DNA of 64,000 bases from Allobosea lathyri (lineage in GTDB: Bacteria; Pseudomonadota; Alphaproteobacteria; Rhizobiales; Beijerinckiaceae): positions 18,501 through 82,500 of the forward strand of contig NZ_FNUY01000017.1 of NCBI RefSeq assembly GCF_900108245.1, given 5' to 3'. The notes under the pieces are model-generated. The model ran no database searches, was not told the origin of the DNA, and saw nothing but the letters and a program-made list of their open reading frames with translations. Shown here piece by piece: positions 42,084 through 50,484 of this stretch; positions within the stretch are counted from its first letter, which is position 1, and the number at the start of each line of letters is the position of its first letter. Both the position numbers and the translations under genes were made by a program.

Positions 42084-42851
42084 TCACGCCCGCACGAATT
42101 GTCGCGCCAGCGCCTCCGTTGCCTTGACCAGCATCGCGGCATCGACGCCGACGGCCGTGAACAGCGTGCCGAGCTCGATACATCGGGCGGCGAAGGCGTT
42201 GTCCGGCGTGAGGATGCCGGCGGGCTTCCCGCAGGCTCCGATCCGGGCAATCGCCTCCTCGATCAGTGCCTTGACCTTGGGGTGACCGGGATCTCCGACA
42301 TGACCGAGGCTCGCTGCCAGATCGGCCGGCCCAATGAAGACGCCATCGACACCCTCGACCGAGGCAATGGACTCGAGGTTATCCAGCGCTTCCTGCGTCT
42401 CGATCTGCACGAGCAGGCAAAGTTCCTCCTCTGCCCGCATGCCGTAGTTCGGGACCCGGCCGAAACGGGTGGCGCGCGTCACGCCCGAGACGCCACGGAT
42501 GCCGCCAGGCGGATAGCGCATCGCGGAAACAGCGGCCTTCGCCTCCTCGGCATTCTGGACGTACGGGATCAGCAGCGTCTGGGCGCCGAAGTCGAGGAGG
42601 CGTTTGATCAGCACGGCATCGTTGCTGGCCGGACGGACCACGGCCGAAACCGGATATGGCGCTACGGCTTGTAACTGTGCGAGCACCGTCAGCGGATCGC
42701 CGGGAGAGTGTTCAGTGTCGAACAGCAGCCAGTCGAAGCCCGATCCAGCGACGGCTTCGGCCGCATAGGCGCCCGGCAGGCTGCACCACAGGCCGAGCTG
42801 ATGGCGGCGCTCGCTCAACGCACGCTTGAAGTTGTTCGGCGGGAGTTCCAT
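42084..42851 (-). CDS. hpaI: HpcH/HpaI-family aldolase (4-hydroxy-2-oxo acid aldolase)
   Basis: 255 residues. Class II metal-dependent aldolase signature: FDWLLFDTEHSPGDPLTVL, AVVRPASNDAVLIKRLLDFG, LIPYVQNAEEAKAAVSAMRYPP with GIRGV, VQIETQEALDNLESIASVEG (metal Glu) and DGVFIGPADLAASLG (metal Asp). Splits 4-hydroxy-2-oxo acids into pyruvate and an aldehyde. Follows the HpaH-like hydratase gene by 7 bases, which would make its substrate. ATG 42851 is preferred over 42923 because GAGGTC precedes it and it does not overlap the hydratase gene. Confidence 0.9.
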   Translation of the reverse strand: MELPPNNFKRALSERRHQLGLWCSLPGAYAAEAVAGSGFDWLLFDTEHSPGDPLTVLAQLQAVAPYPVSAVVRPASNDAVLIKRLLDFGAQTLLIPYVQNAEEAKAAVSAMRYPPGGIRGVSGVTRATRFGRVPNYGMRAEEELCLLVQIETQEALDNLESIASVEGVDGVFIGPADLAASLGHVGDPGHPKVKALIEEAIARIGACGKPAGILTPDNAFAARCIELGTLFTAVGVDAAMLVKATEALARQFVRA

Positions 42852-42858
42852 GGCGACC

Positions 42859-43641
42859 TCAGGTGAAAGAGACGCCGATGGCGCCGAGTGGGCCATAGTC
42901 GGCCTGGATGACGTCACCGGCAACGATATCGACAGGCCGCGTGAAAGAGCCGGCGAGCACGATCTGGCCCTTCTTCAGGCCCGCACCAACGACATGGAGC
43001 TTGTTGACGAGCCAGGCGATGCCGGCGGCAGGATGGCCCATGATCGCGGCCGAGACACCCGATTCCTCGATGATACCGTTCTTCGACAAGGTCGCGCCAA
43101 CCCAGCGGATATCGACATCCATCGGGCGGATCGGCCGGCCGCCGACGACAATCGCTCCGAAGGCTGCATTATCGGCGATCGTATCGGTGATCGCGCGTGG
43201 CACCTCGGTGCGATAGTCGATGATCTCCAGCGCGGGCACGACCATCTCGGTCGCACGCATCACGTCATAGATGCGCTTGCCCGGTCCTTCGAGATCCTCG
43301 CCCATGATGAAAGCGAGCTCGACCTCCAGACGCGGCTTGATGAAGAGGTTCGCCTTGATCTGGGCGCCGTCGTTGAACAATGCGTCATCGAGGATGCAGC
43401 CATAATCGGGCTCGCTGATCTTCGAGGCCATCTGCATGGCGCGCGAGGTCAGGCCGATCTTGTGCCCGACCATGCGTGCACCGCTTGCGATCCGCGCATC
43501 CGCCCACAGGCCCTGGATGCGATAGGCGTCTTCCAGCTCGATCTGGGGATATGTCTTGCTCAATTGCGGGATCGGTTTGAGCGTGCGCTCAGCCTGCAAC
43601 AAGGCATCGGCAGCCGTCTGGCGCTCAGCATCGGTCAACAT
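42859..43641 (-). CDS. hpaH: 2-oxo-hept-3-ene-1,7-dioate hydratase-like enzyme
   Basis: 260 residues of the fumarylacetoacetase-like hydratase group (HpaH/MhpD). Motifs: VGHKIGLTSRAMQMASKISE, PDYGCILDDALF, PRLEVELAFIMGEDL (metal Glu), ALEIIDYRTE and GHPAAGIAWLVNKL. Adds water to the enol of 2-oxo-3-enoates, giving the 4-hydroxy-2-oxo acid cleaved by the neighbouring aldolase. With no extradiol dioxygenase nearby, the natural substrate is unclear. Confidence 0.9.
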   Translation of the reverse strand: MLTDAERQTAADALLQAERTLKPIPQLSKTYPQIELEDAYRIQGLWADARIASGARMVGHKIGLTSRAMQMASKISEPDYGCILDDALFNDGAQIKANLFIKPRLEVELAFIMGEDLEGPGKRIYDVMRATEMVVPALEIIDYRTEVPRAITDTIADNAAFGAIVVGGRPIRPMDVDIRWVGATLSKNGIIEESGVSAAIMGHPAAGIAWLVNKLHVVGAGLKKGQIVLAGSFTRPVDIVAGDVIQADYGPLGAIGVSFT

Positions 43642-43677
43642 AGCGGTACTCCCTGGCAGCGTGAGCGCGCGAGCGCT

Positions 43678-44571
43678 TCACTTGATCGGCGGGCGCGGCA
43701 GGACGGTCTCGCCGGGCTCCATCACATAGGTGTAGTCGAGGGCGTACCAGGGCGTGGCCATGCCCGGATCGGTCGGGTGCGGCTCGTCGTGGCGGACATA
43801 GTCGCCGACCAGTGCTTTCGTGACGCCGAATTGCACGTCTGAATCGATATGCGGGTCGCGGGGGTCGTAGACCTGCGAAATCAGCACCTTGAAGCCGGGT
43901 TTGACGATCAGCGCGTGCAGATGCGCCGGGCGGTAGGGGTGGCGATCCTGCGCGGCGAGCAGCCGGCCGACGACTCCGTCGGTCGGGATCGGATAACCCA
44001 CCATCTTCACCGTCGAGAACCAGAAGCGGCCGTTTGAATCGGTCGTGAATTTGCCCCGCAGGTTCATCTCGGCCTGCTCGGGATCCTGGTTCTCATAGAG
44101 GCCGACAGGCGATGCGTGCCAGATGTCGATCTCGGCGCCTGAGATCGGCGCGCCCGACTTGTCGACGACTAGAGCCGTGACGAGCAGCGGGTCGCCTGGT
44201 GTATCCGAGCGGATGATCGTGCCGCCATTCTCGACGGGCGGGGCGTTCAGCCGCCAGAACGGCCCGAGCAGCGATTGCGAGGTCTCGGTGTTGCCGCCAT
44301 CGCCATTGTTGAGCAGGCAGACCAACGAGGAGACACCCAGCGAACCGGCCATCAAAACCATCTCGTTGTGGCTGTCGCTGGCGAGTTTGCCGATCTCGTT
44401 GAGAATCGCGGTCGCGTCGCGAAACTCGGCTTCGGTCAAACGGATGTCGCGGACGAATGCGTGGAGATGGCTGACCAGCGAGGTCAGGATTTCGCGTTGG
44501 CGAGGGTCTTTCGTGCGCTGCATCACGGCAAGCGCATCGCGCGTCACATCCTGATGGCTCTCGATGATCAT
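43678..44571 (-). CDS. Intradiol ring-cleavage dioxygenase (hydroxyquinol/catechol 1,2-dioxygenase type)
   Basis: 297 residues. N-terminal dimerisation helices (PF04444), then the intradiol domain with the two Tyr and two His iron ligands: Tyr in SPVGLYENQDP, Tyr in MVGYPIPTDG, and HPYRPAHLHALI with His-x-His. LLGPFWRLNAPPVENGG is typical of hydroxyquinol dioxygenases. It opens a catechol-like ring between the hydroxyls, giving maleylacetate or a muconate. Neighbouring hydratase and aldolase do not act on these products in known pathways, so the block may serve an unusual ring. The promoter region upstream carries an ATAATCGATTAT palindrome. Confidence 0.92.
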   Translation of the reverse strand: MIIESHQDVTRDALAVMQRTKDPRQREILTSLVSHLHAFVRDIRLTEAEFRDATAILNEIGKLASDSHNEMVLMAGSLGVSSLVCLLNNGDGGNTETSQSLLGPFWRLNAPPVENGGTIIRSDTPGDPLLVTALVVDKSGAPISGAEIDIWHASPVGLYENQDPEQAEMNLRGKFTTDSNGRFWFSTVKMVGYPIPTDGVVGRLLAAQDRHPYRPAHLHALIVKPGFKVLISQVYDPRDPHIDSDVQFGVTKALVGDYVRHDEPHPTDPGMATPWYALDYTYVMEPGETVLPRPPIK

Positions 44572-44598
44572 GGCGTCCTCCCAGCCCTTCCATGTCTA

Positions 44599-44617
44599 AT
44601 AATCGATTATATGTCAA
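44599..44617 (-). promoter_or_regulatory. Dioxygenase promoter with palindromic operator
   Basis: On the minus strand TTGACA (44617-44612) is followed at once by the perfect palindrome ATAATCGATTAT (44610-44599), about 28 bases before the dioxygenase start. The same -35 plus AATCGATTAT layout recurs at 44783-44803 for the GntR gene on the other strand. Confidence 0.65.
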
Positions 44618-44782
44618 TCGACAGGCGGGTGGCTATAGGCCGATTGCGGCGTCGGATGAGCCCTGTCCATCGTAAATCTCAGAAACTGCAACGATCTTCC
44701 GATCTTCTTACCAGTTCTCCGTCGCCATCCTCACGACAAGTGACTGTCTTCCATCCTGCGTAGAAAGCTGGGTAATGCTTGA

Positions 44783-44811
44783 TTGACATAAAAAATCGAT
44801 TATCCTATGCA
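44783..44811 (+). promoter_or_regulatory. GntR promoter with operator between -35 and -10
   Basis: TTGACA (44783-44788), a 17-base spacer, TATGCA (44806-44811). The spacer holds AATCGATTAT (44794-44803), shared with the divergent dioxygenase promoter. A repressor bound there would block RNA polymerase, so I infer autoregulation and joint control by the GntR protein. Confidence 0.65.
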
Positions 44812-44849
44812 CTAAGCCCGTTGCCGACGCGATGCCGGAGGAGGGGACG

Positions 44850-45626
44850 ATGAGCTTTAGCGCAAACGATCCCCCGTCCACCTCGGCGCGCCCTGCGGGT
44901 ATTACCGGGCCTGAGTCTAACGACCTGCAGGCTACCGGCGGCGCGACGCGCGACGCTGCTGATCTCAAGAACACCAAGGCCTCTCGCCTCGTAGGCCGCC
45001 TGCGCGAGGCGATCCTGTCGGGCGAGCTTGCTCCGGGTACCAAGATCAATCTGGATAGTGTGCGGCGCCGGCTCGATGTTTCACTCAGCCCGCTGCGCGA
45101 GGCGCTGGCGCGACTGATCGCAGTCGGGCTCGTCGAGCTTCACGACAATCGGGGCTACACGGTTGCGCCGGTGTCGCTGTCCAATCTTGCCGAGATCACC
45201 AAGCTCCGCGTCGAGTTCGAGAGCCTCGCGCTCTCATCCGCGATCGCGAAAGGCGATCTGGCCTGGGAGAGCGACGTCATGCGCGCGCTCCACCGCCTCA
45301 ACCGAACCGAGCGGATCGCAAGCGAGCCTGCGACGCTGGAGGCCTGGGAGCACGCTCATCGTGACTTCCACCTCGCGCTGATCACGGGCTGCGGCATGCC
45401 GCTGCTGCTGAATTCCTGCGTCATGCTACACAATCTGAACGACCGCTACCGCCGCATCTTCCTCGTGGCGCAGGGCGGAGATCGCAATGTCGCTGCCGAG
45501 CACGGCGAGATCGCCCAGGGTGCGGTCGCGCGAGACGCCGACTATGCCTGCGCTAGGCTGCGCGAACATATCCAGCGCACAGGCAGCAATCTGCACGCCC
45601 GCCTCGCCAGCCAGTTGCAGCCCTGA
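44850..45626 (+). CDS. GntR-family regulator, FCD (FadR-like) subgroup
   Basis: 258 residues. A disordered N-terminal 45 residues, then the GntR winged helix (LVGRLREAILSGELAPGTKI, LDVSLSPLREALARLIAVGL, about 55-115) and an FCD ligand domain with metal-site His residues (WEHAHRDFHLALITGCG; LREHIQRTG). ATG 44850 is preferred because GGAGGAGGGG lies just before it; ATG 44832 is in frame. Divergent from the dioxygenase-hydratase-aldolase operon, with matching palindromes in both promoters, so it is the likely local repressor. Confidence 0.9.
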   Translation: MSFSANDPPSTSARPAGITGPESNDLQATGGATRDAADLKNTKASRLVGRLREAILSGELAPGTKINLDSVRRRLDVSLSPLREALARLIAVGLVELHDNRGYTVAPVSLSNLAEITKLRVEFESLALSSAIAKGDLAWESDVMRALHRLNRTERIASEPATLEAWEHAHRDFHLALITGCGMPLLLNSCVMLHNLNDRYRRIFLVAQGGDRNVAAEHGEIAQGAVARDADYACARLREHIQRTGSNLHARLASQLQP

Positions 45627-45630
45627 GCCG

Positions 45631-46494
45631 ATGGAGCGCAGCGTGCCCCTGCCATCAGCTCTGCCATCAGCTCTGCCATCGCTCGGAATCGCTCATTTCA
45701 CCACGATCGAGGTGCACCCGCTCGAATTCCTCGCAATGGCCGCAAGGATCGGCTTTTCCGCTGTGGGCCTGCGGTTGCACCCGGCTTTTCCGGGCGCTCC
45801 CTTCTATGAGATCCGCCCCGGTAGCGCAGAGATGCTGTCAATGCGGACGCTGCTGGCCCAGACCGGCCTCCGGGTTCACGACATCGAGTTCGTCGTGATC
45901 GACGCGAATTTCGAGCCGGCCGCCCTTGAGCCCATTCTGGAAAGCTCGGCCGAACTCGGAGCCGCGCGGTTGAGCGTGTGCGGCGACGATCCCGAGCATG
46001 GCCGGCTCGTCGGTCACTTCGCCGCCCTCTGTGACCTGGCGGCCGGCTTCGGCATGGGCGTCGATATCGAAAACATGCCCTGGCGACAGGTGGCGACCGT
46101 GCAGCAGGCGGCCAATGTCGTGAAGGAGGCAGAGAGGGCTAATGGCGGCGTGCTCGTCGACGCGCTGCACCTGTCGCGCGGCGGAGGAAGCGCAGCGGAT
46201 CTGCAGGCGATGCCTGCTTACTTCATCAAGAGCGCTCAGCTCTGCGACGCTGGATCTCCGCGACCGGTTTCATTCGAGGCGATCATCCAGGAAGCGCGTG
46301 GCGGGCGCCGGCTTCCCGGCCACGGCGTCCTGCCCCTGCAACAGCTGCTCGCCGAACTCCCGGTCGATGTGGCGCTCTCCGTCGAGGTGCCCAACCAGGG
46401 CGCGCCGGCGGAGGAACACGCGAAGGCCGTGTTCGAAGCCGCGATGACGGTCATTGCGATCCGCGATCTGGCACGATCGGGGTCAAGCCGGTGA
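45631..46494 (+). CDS. Sugar-phosphate isomerase/epimerase-like TIM-barrel protein
   Basis: 287 residues of the AP endonuclease 2/xylose isomerase-like fold (PF01261). Metal-ligand positions are visible: Glu in VDIENMPW, Asp and His in LVDALHLSRGG, and Glu in LSVEVPNQG. Related members include hydroxypyruvate isomerase, sugar epimerases and 3-dehydroshikimate dehydratase. The last would suit a quinate-like pathway with the dehydroquinases at 50-54 kb, but this is only a guess. It follows the GntR stop by 4 bases. GTG 45643, with GGAG 6 bases before it, may be the real start. A 12-bp tandem repeat (45649-45672) codes for PSAL repeats at the N-terminus. Confidence 0.8.
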   Translation: MERSVPLPSALPSALPSLGIAHFTTIEVHPLEFLAMAARIGFSAVGLRLHPAFPGAPFYEIRPGSAEMLSMRTLLAQTGLRVHDIEFVVIDANFEPAALEPILESSAELGAARLSVCGDDPEHGRLVGHFAALCDLAAGFGMGVDIENMPWRQVATVQQAANVVKEAERANGGVLVDALHLSRGGGSAADLQAMPAYFIKSAQLCDAGSPRPVSFEAIIQEARGGRRLPGHGVLPLQQLLAELPVDVALSVEVPNQGAPAEEHAKAVFEAAMTVIAIRDLARSGSSR

Positions 46495-46517
46495 GGCGAG
46501 CGCTTCAACAGGTGGAT

Positions 46518-47189
46518 TCAGCGGCAGACCATCCGGAGCAAGGTGTCGACCGCGCTTGCGCAACGTCGCGCGCGAGCGTCCGGCGCAGCCATATCATGGC
46601 CGAAGACCTGCCGGATGCTGGCCCGGTTCGAGACGTTGTAGAAGCTCAGCGCGCTGATCGTCAGGTGGATGTCGATCGGGTCGAGCCCCTCGCGAAACAC
46701 GCCTTCCGCCAGACCGCGCTCGTAGATCTCGCCGATCATGGCGATTGCCGAGAGATTCAGCGAACCGATCTGGGACGAAGTCGCGAGATGGCGGGCGTGA
46801 TGGATATTCTCTATCATCACGAGCCGGACGAAATCGGGGTTGTCGGCGTGATAGTCGAAGGTGAAGGCCGTCAGCCTCGCGATCGCTTCGCGCGGCGCCA
46901 GGGTGCCGAGGTCGAGGCTGCGCTCGAAGGTTCGGATGCGGGCATAAGCCTCTTCCAGCACCGCCCGATAGAGCCCCTCCTTGTCGCCGAAATAGTAGTA
47001 GATCATCCGCTTGCTGTTGGATGTCTTGGCGGCGATTTCGTCGACCCGCGCGCCGCTCAGGCCCTTCTCGGCGAATTCGGTGCGGGCGACAGCAAGAATA
47101 TCGCGACGCACGCCCTCGGGATCCTGCGTCCAGCTCGCGATTTTCCGGTCTTTCGGTCCCTTCGGCGGGGGCCTCACTCTCTGATTCAT
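46518..47189 (-). CDS. TetR/AcrR-family transcriptional regulator
   Basis: 223 residues. Basic N-terminal arm (MNQRVRPPPKGPKDRK), helix-turn-helix about 27-72 (ILAVARTEFAEKGLSGARVD, IAAKTSNSKRMIYYYFGDKE), then a helical ligand domain of the TetR_C_6/RutR-like kind (DPIDIHLTISALSFYNVSNR). ATG 47189 is the first start after the open but AT-rich promoter part. Divergent from the ABC importer at 47439, which it may regulate; the intergenic DNA has AT-rich stretches around TTGATCAA (47268-47275) but no long perfect palindrome. Confidence 0.9.
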   Translation of the reverse strand: MNQRVRPPPKGPKDRKIASWTQDPEGVRRDILAVARTEFAEKGLSGARVDEIAAKTSNSKRMIYYYFGDKEGLYRAVLEEAYARIRTFERSLDLGTLAPREAIARLTAFTFDYHADNPDFVRLVMIENIHHARHLATSSQIGSLNLSAIAMIGEIYERGLAEGVFREGLDPIDIHLTISALSFYNVSNRASIRQVFGHDMAAPDARARRCASAVDTLLRMVCR

Positions 47190-47438
47190 GGCGCGTTCGT
47201 TCCGGTTTGCCGGCACACTAGCGTGTCGCGTGTTGCTGTAAATGGACCAGGCAGTTAATTTCGCTTGATCAATTGAACCATTTAGTACAATTACGAACGT
47301 GAAGCGAAGGGGAAAGCGGCGCCAGCTCGGTGCCGCCGACCTGAAAAGTCTCCAAGCGCCCGAGCAGAGGCGCACGCGCAAGCACCGCATCGTCCGGACC
47401 GACCCATAGAGAAGGTTGGCCGCTCCAGGGAAAACGCC

Positions 47439-48107
47439 GTGAACTACACGCTTGATTTCACGCCCGTGATCAACGGGCTTCCAAGCCTGCTAGCCGCCTG
47501 CCTGGGCACGCTGGGTCTTGCCGTTGGCGGCATGGTCCTGGCGATCATCATCGGCATCGGCGGCGTTATCCTGAGGGACTCGCCGATCCGGCCGGTGCGC
47601 TGGCTCGTCAAGGCCTTCGTCGAGCTGATCCGCAACACACCCTTCCTGGTCCAGATCTTCTTCATCTATTTCGCGCTGCCGCTGGCGGGACTTCGGCTCG
47701 ATCCGACGCCGACCGCCATCATCGCGCTCGGCATCAACGGCGGCGCCTACGCGATCGAGATCATCCGCGGTGGCGTCCAGTCGATCAGCAAGGGCCAGGT
47801 CGAGGCCGGTCTGGCGCTCGGGCTGCACAAGAGCCAGGTGTTTCGCCTGATCGTGCTGAAACCGGCTTTGCGCGCGATCTACCCATCGCTGACCAGCCAA
47901 TTCATCCTGCTCACGCTGACGACGAGCGTCGCCTCGGCGATCGCAGCCTACGAGCTGACTTCCGTCGCCCAGCGCATCGAATCGGACAGCTTCCGCAGCT
48001 TCGAGGTCTATGGCGCGGTGACGCTGTTCTACCTCGTCATGTCATGGCTGCTGATGAGCATCTTCGGCCTGATCCAGTCGCGCTACTTCAGCTACCCGGT
48101 CAAGTGA
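47439..48107 (+). CDS. Polar amino acid-type ABC permease (HisM/GlnP class)
   Basis: 222 residues, about five membrane helices. Signature of the HEQRo family: FVELIRNTPFLVQIFFIYFA and the EAA loop VEAGLALGLHKSQVFRLIVL. GTG start 47439, AGGG 8 bases before it. Pairs with the next gene. Although the class is named for amino acids, this operon contains dehydroquinase and shikimate-dehydrogenase-like enzymes, so the cargo could be a cyclic hydroxy acid (inference). Confidence 0.92.
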   Translation: MNYTLDFTPVINGLPSLLAACLGTLGLAVGGMVLAIIIGIGGVILRDSPIRPVRWLVKAFVELIRNTPFLVQIFFIYFALPLAGLRLDPTPTAIIALGINGGAYAIEIIRGGVQSISKGQVEAGLALGLHKSQVFRLIVLKPALRAIYPSLTSQFILLTLTTSVASAIAAYELTSVAQRIESDSFRSFEVYGAVTLFYLVMSWLLMSIFGLIQSRYFSYPVK

Positions 48108-48119
48108 GGTCAGCGCGTC

Positions 48120-48761
48120 ATGGGTCTCAACGAATTCATCTTCCTCCTCGTCGGCCTGAAATGGACGGTCTTCCTGTCGGCCATCGGGTTCGCCTGCGGC
48201 GGCATCACGGGGCTTGGCGTCGCGCTGGCGCGGACCTCCGGCATTCCGGTGCTGGAGCGGGTCACGGCCGGCTATATCGCGCTTTTCCAGGGCACGCCGC
48301 TGCTGATGCAGCTCTTCGTCGTCTATTACGGGCTGGCGCTGATGGGCCTGAGGCTCGATGCCTGGGTGGCGGTCGCGATCGGTTTCACGCTGCATGCCAG
48401 CGCCTATCTCGGTGAGATCTGGCGCGGCGCGATCGAGGCCGTGCCGCGCGGCCAGACCGAGGCCGCCAAGGCGCTGAGCCTGAAATACGTCTCGCGGATG
48501 AAAGACGTGATCCTGCCGCAGGCGCTGCGCATCTCCTTGCCGGCGACGATCGGGTTCCTCGTGCAGTTGATCAAGGGCACATCGCTGGCGGCCATCGTGG
48601 GCTTCACCGAGCTCGCGCGTGCCGGCAGCATCGTCTCGAACCAGATTTTCGAGCCGCTTACCGTCTTCGGCATCGTCGGGGCTCTCTACTTTGCCATGTG
48701 CTGGCCGCTGTCGCTGTACGGAGCGCATCTCGAAAGCCGCTTTGCCGCTGCCACACGCTGA
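48120..48761 (+). CDS. Polar amino acid-type ABC permease (HisQ class)
   Basis: 213 residues. YIALFQGTPLLMQLFVVYYG and the EAA loop TEAAKALSLKYVSRMKDVILP; helices at both ends. Twelve bases after the first permease. Forms the heteromeric channel. Confidence 0.92.
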   Translation: MGLNEFIFLLVGLKWTVFLSAIGFACGGITGLGVALARTSGIPVLERVTAGYIALFQGTPLLMQLFVVYYGLALMGLRLDAWVAVAIGFTLHASAYLGEIWRGAIEAVPRGQTEAAKALSLKYVSRMKDVILPQALRISLPATIGFLVQLIKGTSLAAIVGFTELARAGSIVSNQIFEPLTVFGIVGALYFAMCWPLSLYGAHLESRFAAATR

Positions 48762-48821
48762 GGCGCCGGCAGACACGCTCCACAAAGCCTGACCCAACCA
48801 GAAAACCAAGGGAGAAACACC

Positions 48822-49655
48822 ATGACGCATTCGACACTCAGCCGTCGCCATGTCCTGCTCGGAGCCTCCGCAGCGCTGGCGGCTCCCGCCCTCCTGACCC
48901 GGCCCGCTCTGGCGATCACGCCGGCCGAGATCAAGAGCAGGGGCAAGCTCGTCATCGGCATCCAGGGCGACAACCCGCCCTTCGGCTTCGTCAACACCAG
49001 CGGCAAGCAGGAGGGCCTGGACGCCGATGTCGGCGAGCTCTTCGCCAGGGAACTCGGCGTCACCGTGGAATTCGTGCCGCTGGCGGTGGCTAACCGCATT
49101 CCGGCGCTGACGGCGGGCCGCGTCGACATCCTGTTTGCGACCATGGCGATGCTGCCCGAGCGCGCCAAGGCGGTGCAGTTCTCGAAGCCCTACGTGGCCA
49201 ACTACATCACGCTGGTCGCGCCCAAGGCAACCTTGGTCAAGGCGAATGCCGATATGGGCAAGCTTGCGATCGGCGTGCCGCGCGCCAGCGTCCAGGACAC
49301 GCAGGTCACCAAGAACGCGCCTGAGGGAACGACCATCCGCCGCTTCGACGATGATGCGGCGACGATCCAGGCGCTGCTCTCGGGCCAGGTCCAGGCCGTC
49401 GGCGGCAACATGTTCTACGTCCAGCGGCTCAACGCGGCCAAGCCCGATACCTTCGAGGACAAGCTCGAATTCACGCGGCTCTACAACGGCGCCTGCACGC
49501 GGCTCGGCGAGAAGGAGATCAACGCGGCGGCGAATGCCTTCATCGACAAGATCGTGGCGAATGGCGAACTCGCCAAGATCTACGCGAAGTGGATCAAGGT
49601 GCCGATGCCGACATTCCCCGCGAGTGTCGAAGGCGTTTCCTTCACCGTCTCCTGA
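48822..49655 (+). CDS. Family 3 ABC substrate-binding protein (copy 1)
   Basis: 277 residues. Tat-like signal (SRRHVLLGASAALAAPALLT, residues 7-26, cleavage near ALA). Type II family 3 fold: LVIGIQGDNPPFGFVNTSGK, DADVGELFARELGV, PERAKAVQFSKPYV, and RLYNGACTRLGEKEINAAAN near the end. GTG/ATG choice clear with GGGAGA before ATG 48822. Nearly the same protein is encoded again at 52746; most positions agree. Both lie directly upstream of a type II dehydroquinase, so the ligand may be a dehydroquinate-like acid (inference). Confidence 0.92.
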   Translation: MTHSTLSRRHVLLGASAALAAPALLTRPALAITPAEIKSRGKLVIGIQGDNPPFGFVNTSGKQEGLDADVGELFARELGVTVEFVPLAVANRIPALTAGRVDILFATMAMLPERAKAVQFSKPYVANYITLVAPKATLVKANADMGKLAIGVPRASVQDTQVTKNAPEGTTIRRFDDDAATIQALLSGQVQAVGGNMFYVQRLNAAKPDTFEDKLEFTRLYNGACTRLGEKEINAAANAFIDKIVANGELAKIYAKWIKVPMPTFPASVEGVSFTVS

Positions 49656-49685
49656 CGCCATCCGCCCCAAAAACGGAGCCCGGTC

Positions 49686-50459
49686 ATGACCAGCCTTGAA
49701 CACGCCAGCCCTGCAACCGAGACACCCATGATCGTCATGGAGCATGTCGATAAATGGTATGGCGAGTTCAAGGCCCTGACCGATATCAACCTTGCGGTTC
49801 GTGCCGGCGAGAAGATCGTCCTGTGCGGGCCGTCGGGGTCGGGAAAGTCGACCCTGATCCGCTGCATCAACCATCTCGAAATCTATCAGAAGGGCGCGAT
49901 CCGCGTCGAAGGCATCACACTGGGCTCCGATCCCGGCACCATCGATGCGGTGCGCCGCGAGGTCGGCATGGTCTTCCAGAACTTCAACCTGTTCCCGCAT
50001 CTGACTGTCTTGGAGAACTGCACGCTGGCGCCGATGCGTTCGCTGCGAATGAGCAAGGCGAAGGCGGAGGCAACCGCCCGGCGTCTGCTCGACCGGGTGA
50101 AGATTCTCGAGCAGGCGGAGAAATACCCGGCCCAGCTTTCAGGCGGCCAGCAACAGCGTGTCGCCATCGCGCGCGCACTCTGCATGGGCCCGAAAGTGAT
50201 GCTGTTCGACGAGCCGACCTCCGCTCTCGACCCCGAAATGGTCAAGGAGGTGCTCGACACCATGGTCGCGCTCGCGGAGGAGGGCATGACCATGATCTGC
50301 GTCACCCATGAAATGGGCTTCGCGCGTCAGGTGGCCGATCGGGTCATCTTCATGGCCAGTGGCGAGATCGTCGAGGAGGCGCCGCCGGAGGTCTTCTTCA
50401 GCAATCCCAGCCACGAGCGCACCAAGAAGTTTCTTGGTGAAATCCTGCACCGGCACTGA
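49686..50459 (+). CDS. Polar amino acid-type ABC ATP-binding protein (GlnQ class)
   Basis: 257 residues. Walker A GPSGSGKSTLIR, Q-loop MVFQNFNLFPHLT, signature LSGGQQQRVAIARAL, Walker B VMLFDEPTSALDPEMVKEVL and H-loop CVTHEMGFARQVADR. Energises the two permeases. Followed 25 bases later by the dehydroquinase gene. Confidence 0.94.
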   Translation: MTSLEHASPATETPMIVMEHVDKWYGEFKALTDINLAVRAGEKIVLCGPSGSGKSTLIRCINHLEIYQKGAIRVEGITLGSDPGTIDAVRREVGMVFQNFNLFPHLTVLENCTLAPMRSLRMSKAKAEATARRLLDRVKILEQAEKYPAQLSGGQQQRVAIARALCMGPKVMLFDEPTSALDPEMVKEVLDTMVALAEEGMTMICVTHEMGFARQVADRVIFMASGEIVEEAPPEVFFSNPSHERTKKFLGEILHRH

Positions 50460-50484
50460 CCTCGCGATCGCATCGGATATTGCA

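Noticed and set aside
48042..50000. 652-codon open frame on the minus strand opposite the amino acid-type ABC importer
   Set aside because: Antisense to permease, binding-protein and ATPase genes with intact motifs; no recognisable domain and no ribosome site.
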